Of a stretch of 64,000 nt of DNA, positions 1 to 12,759 are shown piece by piece. The stretch covers positions 1 through 64,000 of the forward strand of contig JASANG010001861.1 in assembly GCA_030248215.1 (NCBI GenBank). Direction: 5' to 3'. Every line of letters starts with the position of its first letter. Position 1 is the stretch's first letter. Below the pieces are notes generated by a model. It was given only the letters and a program-made list of their open reading frames with translations. It ran no database searches and was not told the origin of the DNA. Made by a program: the position numbers and the translations under genes. The stretch comes from Enoplolaimus lenunculus (lineage: Eukaryota > Nematoda > Enoplea > Enoplida > Thoracostomopsidae).

Positions 1-359
1 TACTGAGAATGTTGTGTAGTAGGAGCAGTTTTTACTTTTATCGGGGGGAGGGGGGTTGGCAGCCCCCGTGATCTCAATATATACTGAGAATGTGGTGTAG
101 TAGGGCCAGTTTTTACTTCCCTTGGGGGTTGCTAGTGCAGTACCCCCTGACTCCCAAGTTCAAGGCACGCTGAGGCTGAACAGGATAAGAGTTTCAATAA
201 TGAATTTCTTAGCGTGGAGGTTTATGAGGTGACAGCGCCCATCCTGCTCAGGGTTCCTGAACTTGCTGTGGATAAGGGGGCGGCAGCCCGTCTTAAGATT
301 CAATTAAAGAAAGTTTATCTCTGTGGAGTAACTGTTCCTTGTGTGGACTTAGCTGTTCC

Positions 360-530
360 TCTATCCCAACCGGCCTGCTGTCCCAGCTGTCCCGCCGGAC
401 CAACTGTCCCAACTGTACCGCTGTCCCATCTGTCCCGCTGTCGCAACTGTCCTGCTGTTCCAACTGTCTCAACTGCCCCGCTGTCCCAACTGTCTCAACT
501 GCCCCGATGTCCCAACTGTCCAAATTTTAC
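360..530. repeat. CTGTCCCAA-type minisatellite (left arm)
   Basis: Degenerate 9-18-bp units of the type CAACTGTCCCGCTGTCC. The Cys-Pro-rich open frames over it (214-591 and others) are by-products of the repeat, not a protein. Confidence 0.85.
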
Positions 531-742
531 ATATTTGTTGTGTACTCCTGGTACATTGCTGTTCCGTGAAAATGGGACGACATTCGGGTAATATTGGCCC
601 AACCAGTTATCGCAAATTTATGACATAGATTAGTCCAACGTAAAACTCCCTGATTAAAGAGTGTTGATAATTTTCATATTGCCGTACAAGTTACCGTAGA
701 TCGTTGAATTACATAAGCGTTTCAAGTTTTAATGCGCAAAAG

Positions 743-1150
743 CAGGGTGCAACTGGAATTCCGGTTCCGGTAGGGAAATCCGGTGTTTTTTCTATCCGGC
801 TCATGTATTAATCGAGTATTTTTTCACCGGTATTTTCGGCATTGAAACTTCTTCTCATTCCGAAATGTAAGAAAAAATTTCCACATTATTTTAACTTAGT
901 TTTCTAAAATTGTCTGAGCGGGTTTTTGCCAAAATTTTTATGTTAATGCCATACAACATAATTTATCATACGTTTGCAGCTACTGCATTTGTTTCAGGAT
1001 TTGGGCACTCTGAATGGTGTGTTTGCTCCTTTAACAGCGGTGAAATAGCGTTAAAAATAAATTTTTCGGTAACAAGTATTTTTTTGTTGTCCGGTTCCGG
1101 TATTTTTAAACTTTCCGGTTCTGGTATTTTATAATTCCGGTTGCACCGTG
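743..1150. mobile_element. hAT-type MITE, CCGGAATT-end family (left arm)
   Basis: A 408-bp non-coding element. The left end is CAGGGTGCAACTGG, and the right end is its complement (CCGGTTGCACCGTG). Both ends are followed inward by repeated TTCCGG/CCGGAA words. Flanks CGCAAAAG and CTCAAAAG match at 7 of 8 positions, an 8-bp target duplication as in hAT elements. No transposase frame. It predates the inverted duplication because both arms carry it. Confidence 0.85.
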
Positions 1151-1920
1151 CTCAAAAGCGTGTAGTGCCACTTGCTGTAGCGGAATTCGGTGTAGATTAT
1201 TCCAGTTTGGAGTCTCCTTGATCAACATTGTGTTATTCTTTTGGTTATTACCCTACACCGAACACAATTTGAGTTGGTAAGTCAAATAGTCCATGCTGCC
1301 TGCTTATTGGCTTGATCATAATGCATCTTTATTTATTGCTTCACAATATTGCATCTTTGCTACTTGATCTCTTTAGCTTATGACCAAGACAGTGATCTCG
1401 GCTCTTGTCCGTTAAGTGTCTGCCGGTCGGCATTTACCCAAAAATGAACGATTTTGAACATTTTTTACACATTTAAAAATCGTGTGACCTCCTCTAATCA
1501 TTTTCACATAGAAATTCATAATTTTCAAAGAATCGCTTTTGTCGGTCCCAAGGTCCTTGGTTGGGACTAGAAAATTTTTTACAAAAATCCAACGATTTAT
1601 ATATCGTTTTACACAACCTTGGAACAGAAAAAACTTTATCAAATTGTAAAACTGCGGCAATACGCTAACTAACGAGTCATTTTTCTCGTGAAAATAGTGC
1701 TTGATCCAGATTTAGGACTTCGTACCTGTGGCAGAGTCCCAAGGTACCCGTTTGCACTAGCAAAGTTTTACAAAAAAATTCAGCGATTTATTATAGATCG
1801 CTTGACGCAACCTTGGAAGAAGAAAAAAGTTTATGAACTTGTAAAACTACGGCAATACGCTAACTAACGAGTCATTTTTCTCGTGAAAATAGTGCTTGCT
1901 CCAGATTTAGGACTTCGTAC

Positions 1921-2039
1921 CTGTGGCAGATTGTAAGCCCATCCAAGTGTTTCTTTAGCGATATTTTTTGCCTCTGGTTCGGTTGTTGGTGGCAGAGAGG
2001 TCATACAACTGAAGCAGTTGATTGTTTTCGCATATGTTC
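1921..2039 (-). CDS. Second copy of the first Ly6-domain exon
   Basis: Mirror of the 25,453-25,571 exon in the left arm, with the same splice sites and frame (NCFSCMT, then [15 protein letters not shown]). One residue differs: Glu instead of Asp after TTEP. The following exons would be left of base 1, so it is not known whether this copy belongs to a complete gene. An open frame reading on from this exon past the donor site is not coding. Confidence 0.75.
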
Positions 2040-3272
2040 CTGAATTATATATAAAACGCAATATTATGTTTTTATTAGAAATAAGACCCATGTCAATTAA
2101 AGGGACTTCCTATTAAGACTAAGCGTAAGCGTAACCCTAGATATAAGCCTAAGCTTCCTAGTAACTAAGTCTGTCAGTCTCTCTGCCGTAAAATGAGTGG
2201 GCCCTTATATTTTAAATATGCCAGAAATGAGTTTTTGGTCATACATGAGTGTCTGGGAGTCTAACAGGTTTAATATTGTATTATCCATTGTAGGTAGGTT
2301 AATGACGATTGAGATATTAAGATACTATCATTGATATATTTGTCGGTGTTAATTATACGTGTCTGCGCAGTAAAAAACCCAAGTTTAACATGAAGCCGAA
2401 ACGTGGGTCTGATCGCAATCTTAAACCCCTAGTTCTATCATCTCTCTCTGTTAGCATATACATAAGTGTAAAACTAACAACAATTAATTCTATCGATATA
2501 GAGCCATACTATTTGTATAAAACTTGATACTATTCATACCAACCTGTGAGCGTTGACGTCCAAGATATAAACGTAACAATTGCTAAATACAAGCTATTAT
2601 TCATTAATTAGTTAGTTTTCAAATCATTACCAATGTTTGTCTAAATCTGTATAAAGAACACTGCATTAGAAGTAAAGATTACTTTGGGCGGAGATACATG
2701 TAATGTAAGTTGTTCAGGCATGTCATGAGGTAAGAATTTTAAAACCCTAGTTTACTCCATCAATGACTAAGAGTTTTCAACCGCACCTCAGCCCCCATCG
2801 CGCGAGAAACTTTCGTTTGGATCCCTGCCTAGGATACCGATGGAGGTTCTGGCCACCCCACCAATTTCGGCGCGTGCTAGTAGTTATGTAGGCTTTGATG
2901 CAAATGCCACGATTATCTGTAATCATTAAAAAACGTACAAAATAGCTGTATGGGAAATCATTAATGTCGCTTAGGCTTGTTAATTGCTATTTACCACTGT
3001 TTGGACGCAAATTCTGCATGTTTAATCTTGGCGAATGGTGCCTGATGGATATGTTTTGTTATCAGTGTTTTCATGGCAAGTAAACTTGTTTTAAAAAGTC
3101 GAACGCATTTTCGTCGCACTTTTCGCAACGTTTCTATACCAAATAAACATTTAATTAAGCAGTAACGCATTTCCTTCAATGCATTTAGGGTGGCCCACGT
3201 TGCACTAATTTAACTGAGACAATTCGTTGCTAACCAATTAAAACAAAAATGATGTCGAAGAAACAGAATTGT

Positions 3273-3420
3273 TGCGCAAATTTGGACAATCTTAGTTTCC
3301 TTGTAAATTTTAGATTTCGTGGTACAATTTAAATAGTTTTTTGCGCAAATTTGGACAATCTTAGTTTCCTTGTAAATTTTAGATTTCGTGGTACAATTTA
3401 AATAGTTTTTTGCGCAAATT
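3273..3420. repeat. Tandem doublet, ~67-bp unit (left arm)
   Basis: Two adjacent copies of a unit starting TTGCGCAAATTTGGACAATC; mirrored at about 24,090-24,238. Intronic, no function seen. Confidence 0.9.
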
Positions 3421-3599
3421 AAACGTCTTTGTTGTTATTTCGAATTAAATATGCATTGTAACACGTGTTGTTTGTTTGTCCAATTAAACAAATAATATTT
3501 TCACGTACCTTTAGGATATCGTGCGTGTTACCTTAATTTCCGGGGCCGTCGCGTGAAGAGTATGCTAATTCAGCCTTCATTTGTGCAGTTTCACCTCAT

Positions 3600-3790
3600 A
3601 ATTTCAACACTGCCGGAGCAGGCTGTGTTGAGGGCTCCCAACCAAAGTCCAAGGTGGGGGCCCTTAAACTCGCGAGCGAGAAGCCAGACACATTTTAAAA
3701 CTTAAGCGGTTTTTGTTTCAACCGGTTAGAGTGGCGGCCCCCCGGAATGGGGGTATGAGCGGTGGCAGCTTCGGCCGTGATTTTCCACGC
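3600..3790 (+). repeat. Dispersed repeat with GCGAGAAGCCAG core
   Basis: Contains GAGAAGCCAGACAC, GGTTTTTGTTTCAACCGGTT and GGGGGTATGAGCG. It matches 63,750-63,955 (GAGAAGCCAGCC, GGTTTTTGTTTCAGCTGGTT, AGGAGTATGGGCG) and its mirror near 23,720-23,910. Function unknown. Confidence 0.7.
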
Positions 3791-4800
3791 TCACTACACA
3801 GTGTTAATTGTTTTGTTCAAATTCATACTGGACAACGCCAACAGCAGTTTTAAGCAGATTCACGCTTTTAATTGGTCAATTTAACAATTTCTGTTTTGTA
3901 CTGCTAACAACTATTCAAAAGGCATAAGTTTAGGTTGACGTTCTTTGTGTGGGGCGGAAAGCGGGCCCGTAGCAAAGGGGGGTCAGGGTGGCTCAGGTCC
4001 CCTTGGAAAAATTTTGGCTCCCCCCTAGAAGACTTTCAATCTTGCTTGTAAGTCATTGAAAAGCTTTAAATGGCTCTCCTAAAAAATTCCCCCTAGCAAG
4101 GCGAGCTTGCTACGGTCCTGGCGGGAAGTAAACAATTATATAACGGTTTCAGAACATCGCTGTAATATCTGAGGCGCAGCAAGAGTTAACTGGTAATTGT
4201 TTGGCTTGCGTAAAAGCACATATTCGCCAATTAATATCAATCGTTGCTTAGATGTTTCATTTTATTTCCAGCGTGTAAGCCCTTAAGCATTTTTGTAACC
4301 TTGTTCAAGAAAATGTATTCGTATATTATATATTGAATTTTAAAGCCACTTTATGATATTCGGCTCCACAACCGTAAATATGGGGTACCCGGCAGGTTCA
4401 TCCCGGATACGAATATTGGTTTCTGTCCGAAATGGAATCGGAACCGGCTATTATCCGGTCGCTCCCTTACATTGACAAAGGTACTGACAAAACTCGGTAA
4501 CTCATAAAAATACACAGATAGAAACGAGTGCTGTTGAAAAACGTAGCTTATACGCGCAACTGGTTTCAGGACGTTAAGTCGCTTTGTTATGTTTAAGAGA
4601 TTTATGCGGAACATAAATTTTTTATATTTCGATGATATACATGGTTTGGTTTTAATTAATAAAGCTTAAAGGTTCTTGTGCGCTTATAGTAGGCTTATTA
4701 CACCTTAGAAAATAGCCAGATGAACAACAACCTTCGTTTGCTACAACTGATGAGTTATTGGGTTTGTCAATTAATAGCAAGAAGCCAGAAATAGATAAAA

Positions 4801-4835
<35 letters not shown>

Positions 4836-4887
4836 TTGTTGTTGTTGTTGTTGTTTTTGTTGTTGTTGTTGTTGTTGTTGTTGTTTT
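4801..4887. repeat. (TTG)n microsatellite (left arm)
   Basis: About 28 TTG units interrupted by two TTTTTG units. Mirrored as (CAA)n at 22,622-22,706. Confidence 0.97.
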
Positions 4888-5009
4888 AGTCTTAATCAGT
4901 CGCTTGATAACGTGTCGTCCAACAGTGTCATAAAGCCTATGAATCTATCTATGTACCAGTCGTAGTGAGACTACATTTATTGAGCGAAGCTCGAACACGC
5001 GTAAGCAAT

Positions 5010-5600
5010 TAAGGTAATATGCAAATTAGTTATTAGCTAACTATTCATTTATCGGTTTCGGAGGTTTGTAAGCAATTTCCTCAGATTCCTCGCACCCAAA
5101 AACCCTTCAGCCACCCTATAATTTTTGGAATAATTTAAAAAGTCCTAATTTTGTCTTGTCAATTAATCTAATATGCAAATTAGCTATTAGCTAATTATTC
5201 AATTATCGATTTTGGAGGTTTGTAAGCAATTTATTCAGATTCCTCGCACCCAAAAAACTTCAGTGAACCCTAATAATTATTGAAATAATTTAAAAAGTCC
5301 TATTTTGTCTTGTCAATTAACCTAATATGCAAATTAGTTATTAGCTAACTATTCAATTATCGGTTTTGGATGTTTGTAAACTATTTATTCAAATTCCATC
5401 CACCTAAATACCCTTTAGTGCTGAAATTATATTGCTTTTAACCTTAATAATTAGTGAAATATTGTAAAAAGTCCTAATTTAGGCTTATAACCTATGCTAA
5501 TATGCAAATTATCTATTAGCTAACTGCTGAATCATCGGTTTTGGAGGTTTGTGAACAGTCTACGCAGATTCCTCGCACCCAAAAACCTTTACATCCGTGT
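5010..5600. repeat. Four ~150-bp tandem repeats, each with ATGCAAAT (left arm)
   Basis: Each unit contains AATATGCAAATTA, TATTAGCTAA, ATCGGTTT(T/C)GGA, GGTTTGTAA and, in most, GATTCCTCGCACCCAAAAA. Later units are more diverged. ATGCAAAT is the octamer bound by POU proteins. They lie in the L2HGDH intron. Confidence 0.9.
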
Positions 5601-8053
5601 ATATACCGCAATTAGAATTGGTGCCGGGTGCTCCAATTTTTCGCCGGATATTGAACCACCGGAACCGCGTATATCTGGATGCACCCGGTGTGGTCGTGCT
5701 ATCACTAAACTGTATACAAATCTTAGTCATTATAACAAAGTATACACACAACTTTCACGCTACACTGGTATGGTTTCAGTAGAATCGTTAAATTTAAAAC
5801 AAAAATCGATAATTACATATTATGCATCCAAGAAATAGAGTATAAGAAGTGTCAGGTACACAAAACGAAAAATATATATATAAAGACCTTCGGCGGACAA
5901 AAACAGTAATTATGAGGTAACTTGCTTTAGTGTTCCAGTGACGGACTTAACGGAGGGGTGGGAAAAAGATCTTAACGGAGGGGTTGGAAAAGGATACGGG
6001 CTATTGATTCCCCTGTTTCATACAGGGTTGACTGCATACACGGATCTATACACTTATCGGATTTGAGATATTTACAGCGGCGGTTACGAATTTTATGAAA
6101 CTTCTTTTTACAAGTAAGTGTACAAGTCATGAATTCAAGCTTTGAAACTCTGATGTCAAAATGAGAAATTCAAGCTAACAAATGATTCTATTTCAATAAA
6201 CATATATTTTACGTGACTTAAATACTTCAAACGACGTACAGATTTTTACGTCGACCGGTTTGTGTAAATATTTCACTGCTTATCCGGTTCCGGTATCCGG
6301 TAAACTAATTTTCGGTCGTGTAAATTTGAACGACTTATTCGTACAAGCTCTGTTCAATGCTTGTACCTTAGCCACGTAATTTTTATAAACCTAAACAAAA
6401 ACAAAAAACCAAATAATATCAACCCTTGTGTAGATATATCAGCAATCGAGGCCAACAAACTCTATTCAGCGCGTGCCAACGACAAAACGATAGCTATCAA
6501 CCAAACATGAAAATTTCCAAAATACTATCATAACGTGACAGGTCACACCGTGTCCAGCAGTGATGTAACCCGCGATACAAATGTCTGGGAACCCTCCCTG
6601 TGTAAAGCTCAGAACATGTACATATAGGTATATATTGTGTATTTTTATGTCATGAATGTGTATATAATTGCGTGAATGCGAACGTATTTTATGTAAGTTT
6701 CGTTCAGCTGAAGTAGCGCTTAATTAAACGTCAAACAAGTTGGAAACCAAAATATGAGTCTTTGATTTCCTTCCGGTAACTATAACCCAGCTAATTATGG
6801 TTTTGATGGCGTGTTTGAAGCTGATTTTTAGTAAGACAAAGCCGCCGACCTGACTTAGTGGCTTTATGTGCACTTTTCCCATAGAGTTAGGCTCATGTTT
6901 AGGTGTCCGACAAGCGTTGCCTAAGCTAAACTTTTAGCTAATCCTTAATCTTAATTGGGGGTGAACGTGTACAAAGGCTGTATAGCGCTCAGATGTTTGT
7001 GTTATCACGCAATATATATTCCTCTGGGTTTGATCTTTTGGGTTCAGTTTTCTGCTTTGGTTATAGATTATATGCAATTCAAATGAATCAGCATTATACA
7101 TTGTGCTAAAGTCACTACGGACTGATATATAATTAAGTTTCCGTCTGCCTAGTGCCTATATATAGTAAAGACACTTACAAGATACGATACCGTATACGTG
7201 GGTGTTATATCTCGGCAGAGCGCTTTTAAGAATCGCACAGTTTTTGAATGCAGTAACCAATCGGATATGCGGCTCCGGTTGAATATCCGACAAGAAACGG
7301 AAATATGTATCTAGTATAATAAACGTACCGGATATACCAAGTATTTATGGTTTTTAATGTAATTTTTAAATACGTATTTGGGTTTTTAAGACTTTTGCTG
7401 ATCATCAGGCTAATTTTAACTATTAATGTTTGAAACATTTAATTTTGTGATCGTAAGGTCCCGGAAGGAAATAAAAGTTTGCTCCTTTTTAAGAAGTTGT
7501 TGGTATCAAGAAATGATCTCTAGCTTTAAAAGATCAAGGCTGAAATTGAAATTCATGTTATGCGTTGAATTCTATCTTTTTATTAATTTTTGCGCTTTAT
7601 TTAAATTACGTTATGCTATTTGCAATCTTATTACTTTTGTTTTGGACGGTTTTATTCCTTAAGACATAATATACATAGGCAATTAATATTAGTTAATATT
7701 AATCGATTTTCTGTTTCTGTAGAATTGGAATTTTTATTATATAGTGGTACGTATTTTATGCTGTTGTAAAATTTCCTGTCAGTATTCCAGTAAATATATT
7801 TGTTGTTCTTGTTCCAATTCCGTATATAATATGGGTACGTTTTGTGTCTTGGGAATCAGGTCACAGCACGTACTTCATTGACCAAAGCGGGATTTCCGAG
7901 TCTAAAATTTTTAGCGGATTTTGCAAGTGCGAGAACAGAGGTTTCTGCGAATGCTGAATAATCTTACACCGTGTTCGCATACTGATAACATGATACGAGT
8001 GAAATACATTCATTTTTTGGGATAAAACTAAACTATTATGTTTGCTATTTTAG

Positions 8054-11000
8054 GGACTGAAAGCAATCTGGTCGCCAAACACAGGAATAGTTGATTTTGG
8101 AGTAGTAACACGCGAGCTCGCGAAAGAAGTTGCCGAACGAGGAGGTCAACTCCGAACCAGTTGCGAAGTCACCGGGTTTACTAATTTGGGCACAGATTCG
8201 AATGCGGATGTTTCTAAAAGAAGTGGACAGATAAAGTATCCTGTCCGGGTGGAGCTAAAGAATAAGGTAAAAACGGCAGTTTGGTAATGTTTAGAATGAA
8301 GTTGAGGGATATGATAAGCGAAAGGTGGCAGGAAAGCTTGTTCGAAACTTTAGATGTTATACTTTTCAAAAATTTTAACGTCAATCGACGCTGTCATACC
8401 GCATGGTGACGTACGACGCAGCACAAGGGTAGGGCCAATCTAAAGGTAACGCGTGAAATTACGGCTTCAGGCAGATTAATACGTTTGTTTTCTCTTGTAT
8501 ACTCTCCCCCGCATGTAATGTTAAGTCTTAGCTTGAGGCTGAGGGGTTTGGCTTAAGCAAAGGCTTCGATTTGTGGATCCCTTTTCTTAATTGTATGCCT
8601 AAGTCTGTACGGGTGAAATAAGACTCAACCCAACATTTGAAGCCATATTGAGGCAGTTTGGAGGGCAATTTGTTGTTCGGTATGTTTTAGTTTTGCTGAA
8701 GTATTAGCCGACAGTAGTAGGACGTTTTGAGTGTAGTTATCAGAACTTTTCCGCAATGATACTGTTTACGGCGATGTCTGTCTGCTGTTCACGCCAAAAG
8801 TTTAGTCTGATATATCCGTATTGTGCATGAATATGACACTTGTTCCAGCGTTTTGAGCTAAACATCAGCTCAACGCTCGATATCTTCATGTATAATTATT
8901 TTGCTAGATTTTCTTATTGCCATTTAAGGAACCTTTGTTCTGCCGGCACGTGGTAACATGCGGGGGGTTGCATTCTGATCGTCTCGCAGTCCTGTCTGGC
9001 GGCTCCTCGCTGCCCAAGATTGTTCCGTTTCGCGGTGAATATTTGTTGCTCAAGCCTGAAAAGCGCTATCTTTGTCGTGGCAATATTTATCCGGTAGGCA
9101 AATAGACCGCGGGGTAGGCAAGGGCTCTCCTCCTGTCATGCAAGAAAATCAAAGAATATAAGTAATTTTTTGATTTGTGACAGAAAACTGAGAAAAAGGT
9201 ATTTCAATATATTTCCCCTTTTCTTTTGTGGGAGAATATGTACTTGCTTATAAAATCTATATATTGAAACTGGAACGCCCCACATACGTATTTTGGACAG
9301 CGTTCCAGCATAATCGCAATATGCAAATTAATAGAAGTTTGCATAGACACAAAATTGTTGTGTAATTACTTCTCGCATTCGAAACAGTTAACAACTTGGT
9401 TTTGATTATCCGAGCTCACGTTAGAAATCCGTTTAAAATGGGAAAAGTATATAACGAAGTTTTTATGTAACGCAACACTATATGTAGTTACAGAAGCTTT
9501 TCATTGATAACAATCCCGTTGAAATATTGTTCTGCTGTTTCACTATGTTGTATACGCATATTGAAATGATGATTTGGTTGTTTGAGTGTCACTTAAGTTT
9601 TAAAGCTTGGGCAATACTTGCTTAAAAACAAATACTTTTGAACATATACCAAAGCCCAGTATAATAGGAGAGTTGCAGATTACTAGTTAATATTATAGTT
9701 TGAGATTAGCGTCTGCAAATGTTTAAGATCTTGTGACTTTCGTATTGCTTAAGAATTTCGAATAAAGAATCGAAAGTGGTTAGAGTCAGTAAATGGGATT
9801 TCTGTCTGCTTTGTGCGGACATACTAAGAGCCACTCTTGATTTTCGTATTGTGCTAAAATTGTCTTTAGTCAGTAAGTAGAATGCAAGAGTGAAAACTGT
9901 TCATTGGAGGTTCAACTTCGTGCTCTGGATGGGCTCTTTAAGCAACCTGTTTTGTAACACCAGGTTTTATCTGAGGTGTGTGGTAGCTTTCAATTGTTTT
10001 TACTATATTATGTTATTGTTGTAGACTCGATTGAGCATTCGATTTCATTTAGGTGCCTGATCCTAGCCTTCCTTTCCTTGGCGTTCATTTTACACCACGC
10101 ATCAATGGCGATGTCTGGTTGGGACCAAATGCGGTTTTGGCGTACAAGCGCGAAGGGTATACGATTACGCAAGTTAGCCCAAACGATTTAATTGATTCGC
10201 TTGGGTTCAGGTATGTCAGTACGTAAGATCAGCATTATTCCTTTAGTTTGAGTCAGGGTGCAACCGGAATTCCGGTTCCGGCATTTTTTCACCTTCCGGT
10301 TCCGGTTCCGGTAAATTTTTACCGGATTGTAAAATTCCTTTATATTTCCTTTTCTTATACTTTGTATTTTTGATCTCTTCCCTTCTCTTGCCATTGATTA
10401 TTTCACTTAGTGTTTCTCTCTTTTCGTGGTTTTTCACAATATAGAGCAATGTTTTTGGTCTTCCCTTCCGGTCCCCCCTGGTTTTGCTCCCTTGGTAATT
10501 CTCGCAAACTGCTGCTCAAATCTTATTCATTGTTGCTGAAATGTAAAGCTCAAAATCGCTTATAAGGCAGTCAAATTTTTTAAAATACACTGCACATTAA
10601 GCAAGATAAAATTATTTTTGACTTTGAAATTACTGCTCAAACCAAAAGAATCATGGTCGTACAGTTTAAATAAACCCTTTAATCCCAGTAAGAGATTGAA
10701 ATTATGTATGCGATATGAGGTTTGTCTATTTTGCATATGTCTTACTTCAAAGTTTTCTTAAAAATGAACAAAAACGAATGTTTATTAAAGTTTGAAACCG
10801 AGGGCAACATTTTTTTTGTTTTAGAGGAATGCACAAACTTATTTGGAGACACTTTGGCTACGGAATTCAAGAATTTTATCGATCGTTGAGTTTAACGGCG
10901 CAGGTTAGGCAACTGCAACGGTTTGTGCCTGAACTCAAAGTAACCGATGTCACTCGGTAAGATGGTTCGTAGAAATCGGTCTGTTGTTTCATGTCGATTT

Positions 11001-11542
11001 TAAGCGACGTGTCGTAATTCCAGAAAGCTTACGGGAATTCGAAATGTATAAAAGAAGCTTTCACACTATAATGTTTAAGCGTTTTGTATAATTCTGACAG
11101 CATTGTGCCATAAATGGTGTGTGTTATTTTGATAAACTGAAACTTTGGTATTATATTAGCAGTACATCGAATTACTTTTGAAGGTGACAAATTTCAAACT
11201 TGTAATCTTATTGTTCCTTAATTTTGGCTTTCTGGAACATTGAAATTAACCACTAGATGACGCATACTATCGAGAGCTTTGGATCCTGTAAAACTAAACG
11301 ATTTGAATTCTCACTAAGTATATTTTGCTTTCAGAGGGCCAGCCGGTGTACGAGCTCAGGCGTTAGGTGCAAAAGGAGAGTTGGTCGATGATTTTGTATT
11401 TGATTCTGGCTCAGGACCCTTGGCCGATCGCATACTCCATGTTCGTAACGCACCGTCTCCAGCATGCACCTCTTCGCTTGCGATTGCAGAAATGATTGCT
11501 GAGAAAGCTGAAGCGAAGTTTAAGTTAAAAGAAATAACTTAA
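8054..11542 (+). CDS. L2HGDH: L2HGDH, inverted second copy (last five exons in window)
   Basis: Plus-strand copy of exons 4-8 of the same gene: 8,054-8,266; 8,929-9,093; 10,053-10,210; 10,825-10,956; 11,335-11,542. Splice sites, phases and the stop codon are kept. Exon lengths (213, 165, 158, 132, 208) equal those of the other copy. Comparing the two by eye I found one amino-acid difference (Lys here, Asn in the other copy, in the GAxGE segment of the last exon) and synonymous changes such as AGG/CGG. The first three exons would lie left of base 1 if they were duplicated. So this is either a functional 3' half of a duplicate gene or the other haplotype of a single gene. The fifth intron of this block (10,211-10,824) differs from its partner by a replaced segment. 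Confidence 0.92.
9260..9345 (+). repeat. Dispersed short repeat (TGGAACGCCCCACA), left arm
   Basis: TCTATATATTGAA, TGGAACGCCCCACATACGTA, then GCGTTCCAGCA and ATATGCAAATT. The same block occurs at 18,164-18,249 (mirror arm) and 31,624-31,700, with a partial copy near 32,150. It looks like a short interspersed element or an end of one. Confidence 0.75.
10254..10490. mobile_element. One-ended MITE, CCGGAATT-end family, in an L2HGDH intron
   Basis: Starts with CAGGGTGCAACCGGAATT and several TTCCGG words, then runs into T-rich sequence with no matching right end. The corresponding place in the right arm (about 17,073-17,243) holds a different sequence of similar length between the same flanks (TTTAGTTTGAG and TAATTCTCGCAAACTGC). 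Confidence 0.7.
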
Positions 11543-12759
11543 GTTAAGTTGAAATCAATTTCATGTGGGTATGGAAGTTTAACTATATTGCAAAATGGTT
11601 TGGAAGGGAGGCTGCACATTATAAATTTGGCTCAGTCATCGCGTTAGGCTTGCGGTAAGGTTCGCAATTTTAGTTAGACGCGTTAAATAAATTATGTGCA
11701 ATCATTTTTATATCGAAAATTTAGCAATGTAAACATTGTTCTTTAATGCCTTTTAGAGTAGAAATACATGAGTATACGCCTAAGCAAAGTGGTGTTATAG
11801 GTGAACGTTTTTACTTTCAAATCAAGAAGGCTACCGCCCCTAAACCGCACGAGATTTCAAGGGACCCTAAGCAGAATTTTGATACATTCCTGCTTTATTG
11901 TCATGGTCGTAGGCAGGTTTTCGTAAAACGGGACGGTTACGTTCCATAAAAATTTCGAAGAAGGATTCTTGTGTTGCAAACTCAAACCGTATCTAAAAAC
12001 CCAGCACATTAACACCTAAAACCACAGCTGGCTATACCGCAGTTTATTGTATATAAATAAATATGTATACTTAAGAATGAGTGTTAACACTCGTTTGGTG
12101 GTTCATAACAAAATGGACAAGCTCTAACGTTAATAGATGAAAACCATTTTCATTAGCAACTTTCTGTTAATCCAGTTTCGTAGTCAGAAGGGTGCAAATG
12201 GCGCTTTTCAGCTAAAGTTATAATAAGTAACAGTGCATCGCCCGTATTATGCTGTGAGCATTGATGATGTTATCTGCTTGATATTACGATGTTTATTTCA
12301 ATTTTTAGTAAATTTATTTAGTTTGTTGTTTTTAACAGCAAGCAGCGTTGTGCGTTTCGGTTTTCCGCATTTATAAAAATAATATGCTTTTGTTTCGTTT
12401 GTAGAAATGGCCCGTGTGAAGATCAGGGGCGGAACGTTTTTCCGTGAAAAGAGTAAGCTTTAGACAATTGTTGCGAGGCTAAGCCTAGTTCGGGACACGT
12501 TTTGTCCATGTTATTTCGACATTAACGTAAACTGTGATTTGTCACAATTTTCAGGAAACAATTTCTGAAATTTCGCAGAAAATTGGTGTAAAAACCAAAC
12601 AACAATATAATGCAGATATATATTGGCTAAAATTAACTAATTAATCATGTTTACAGCCTAATTTTGCCTCACCTCCGGCAAGTTTCGTGACATCCGATAG
12701 CACCCTGATGGCTATGTAGTCGAAATGTGAATGTCAGATGGCATTGGCTTACAAATTCC

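Larger units (their letters stand above)
1..12759 (+). repeat. Left arm of a giant inverted duplication
   Basis: This segment is repeated as its reverse complement from 14,809 to about 27,400. Matching landmarks are the L2HGDH exons, the TTG microsatellite, the ATGCAAAT tandem repeats, the 67-bp doublet, a MITE and a minisatellite. Coordinate sums stay near 27,570 close to the centre, 27,509 in the middle and 27,437 at the outer end, so only small indels separate the arms. By eye the arms differ by roughly 1-3%, with hotspots. The left end is cut by the window edge, so the arm is probably longer. Confidence 0.97.

Noticed and set aside
214-591. Cys/Pro-rich open frame that looks like a secreted protein
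   Set aside because: It is a translation of the CTGTCCCAA minisatellite; all frames over the tract look similar.
11746-11949. 67-codon open frame after the L2HGDH stop, mirrored at 15,621-15,824
   Set aside because: Its presence in both arms only reflects the duplication. The copies differ at several amino acids in a short span, there is no family match, and it lies in the 3' flank.
12412-12463. Short ATG frame after an acceptor-like TAG near the palindrome centre
   Set aside because: Only 17 codons, and the mirror copy differs at several residues.
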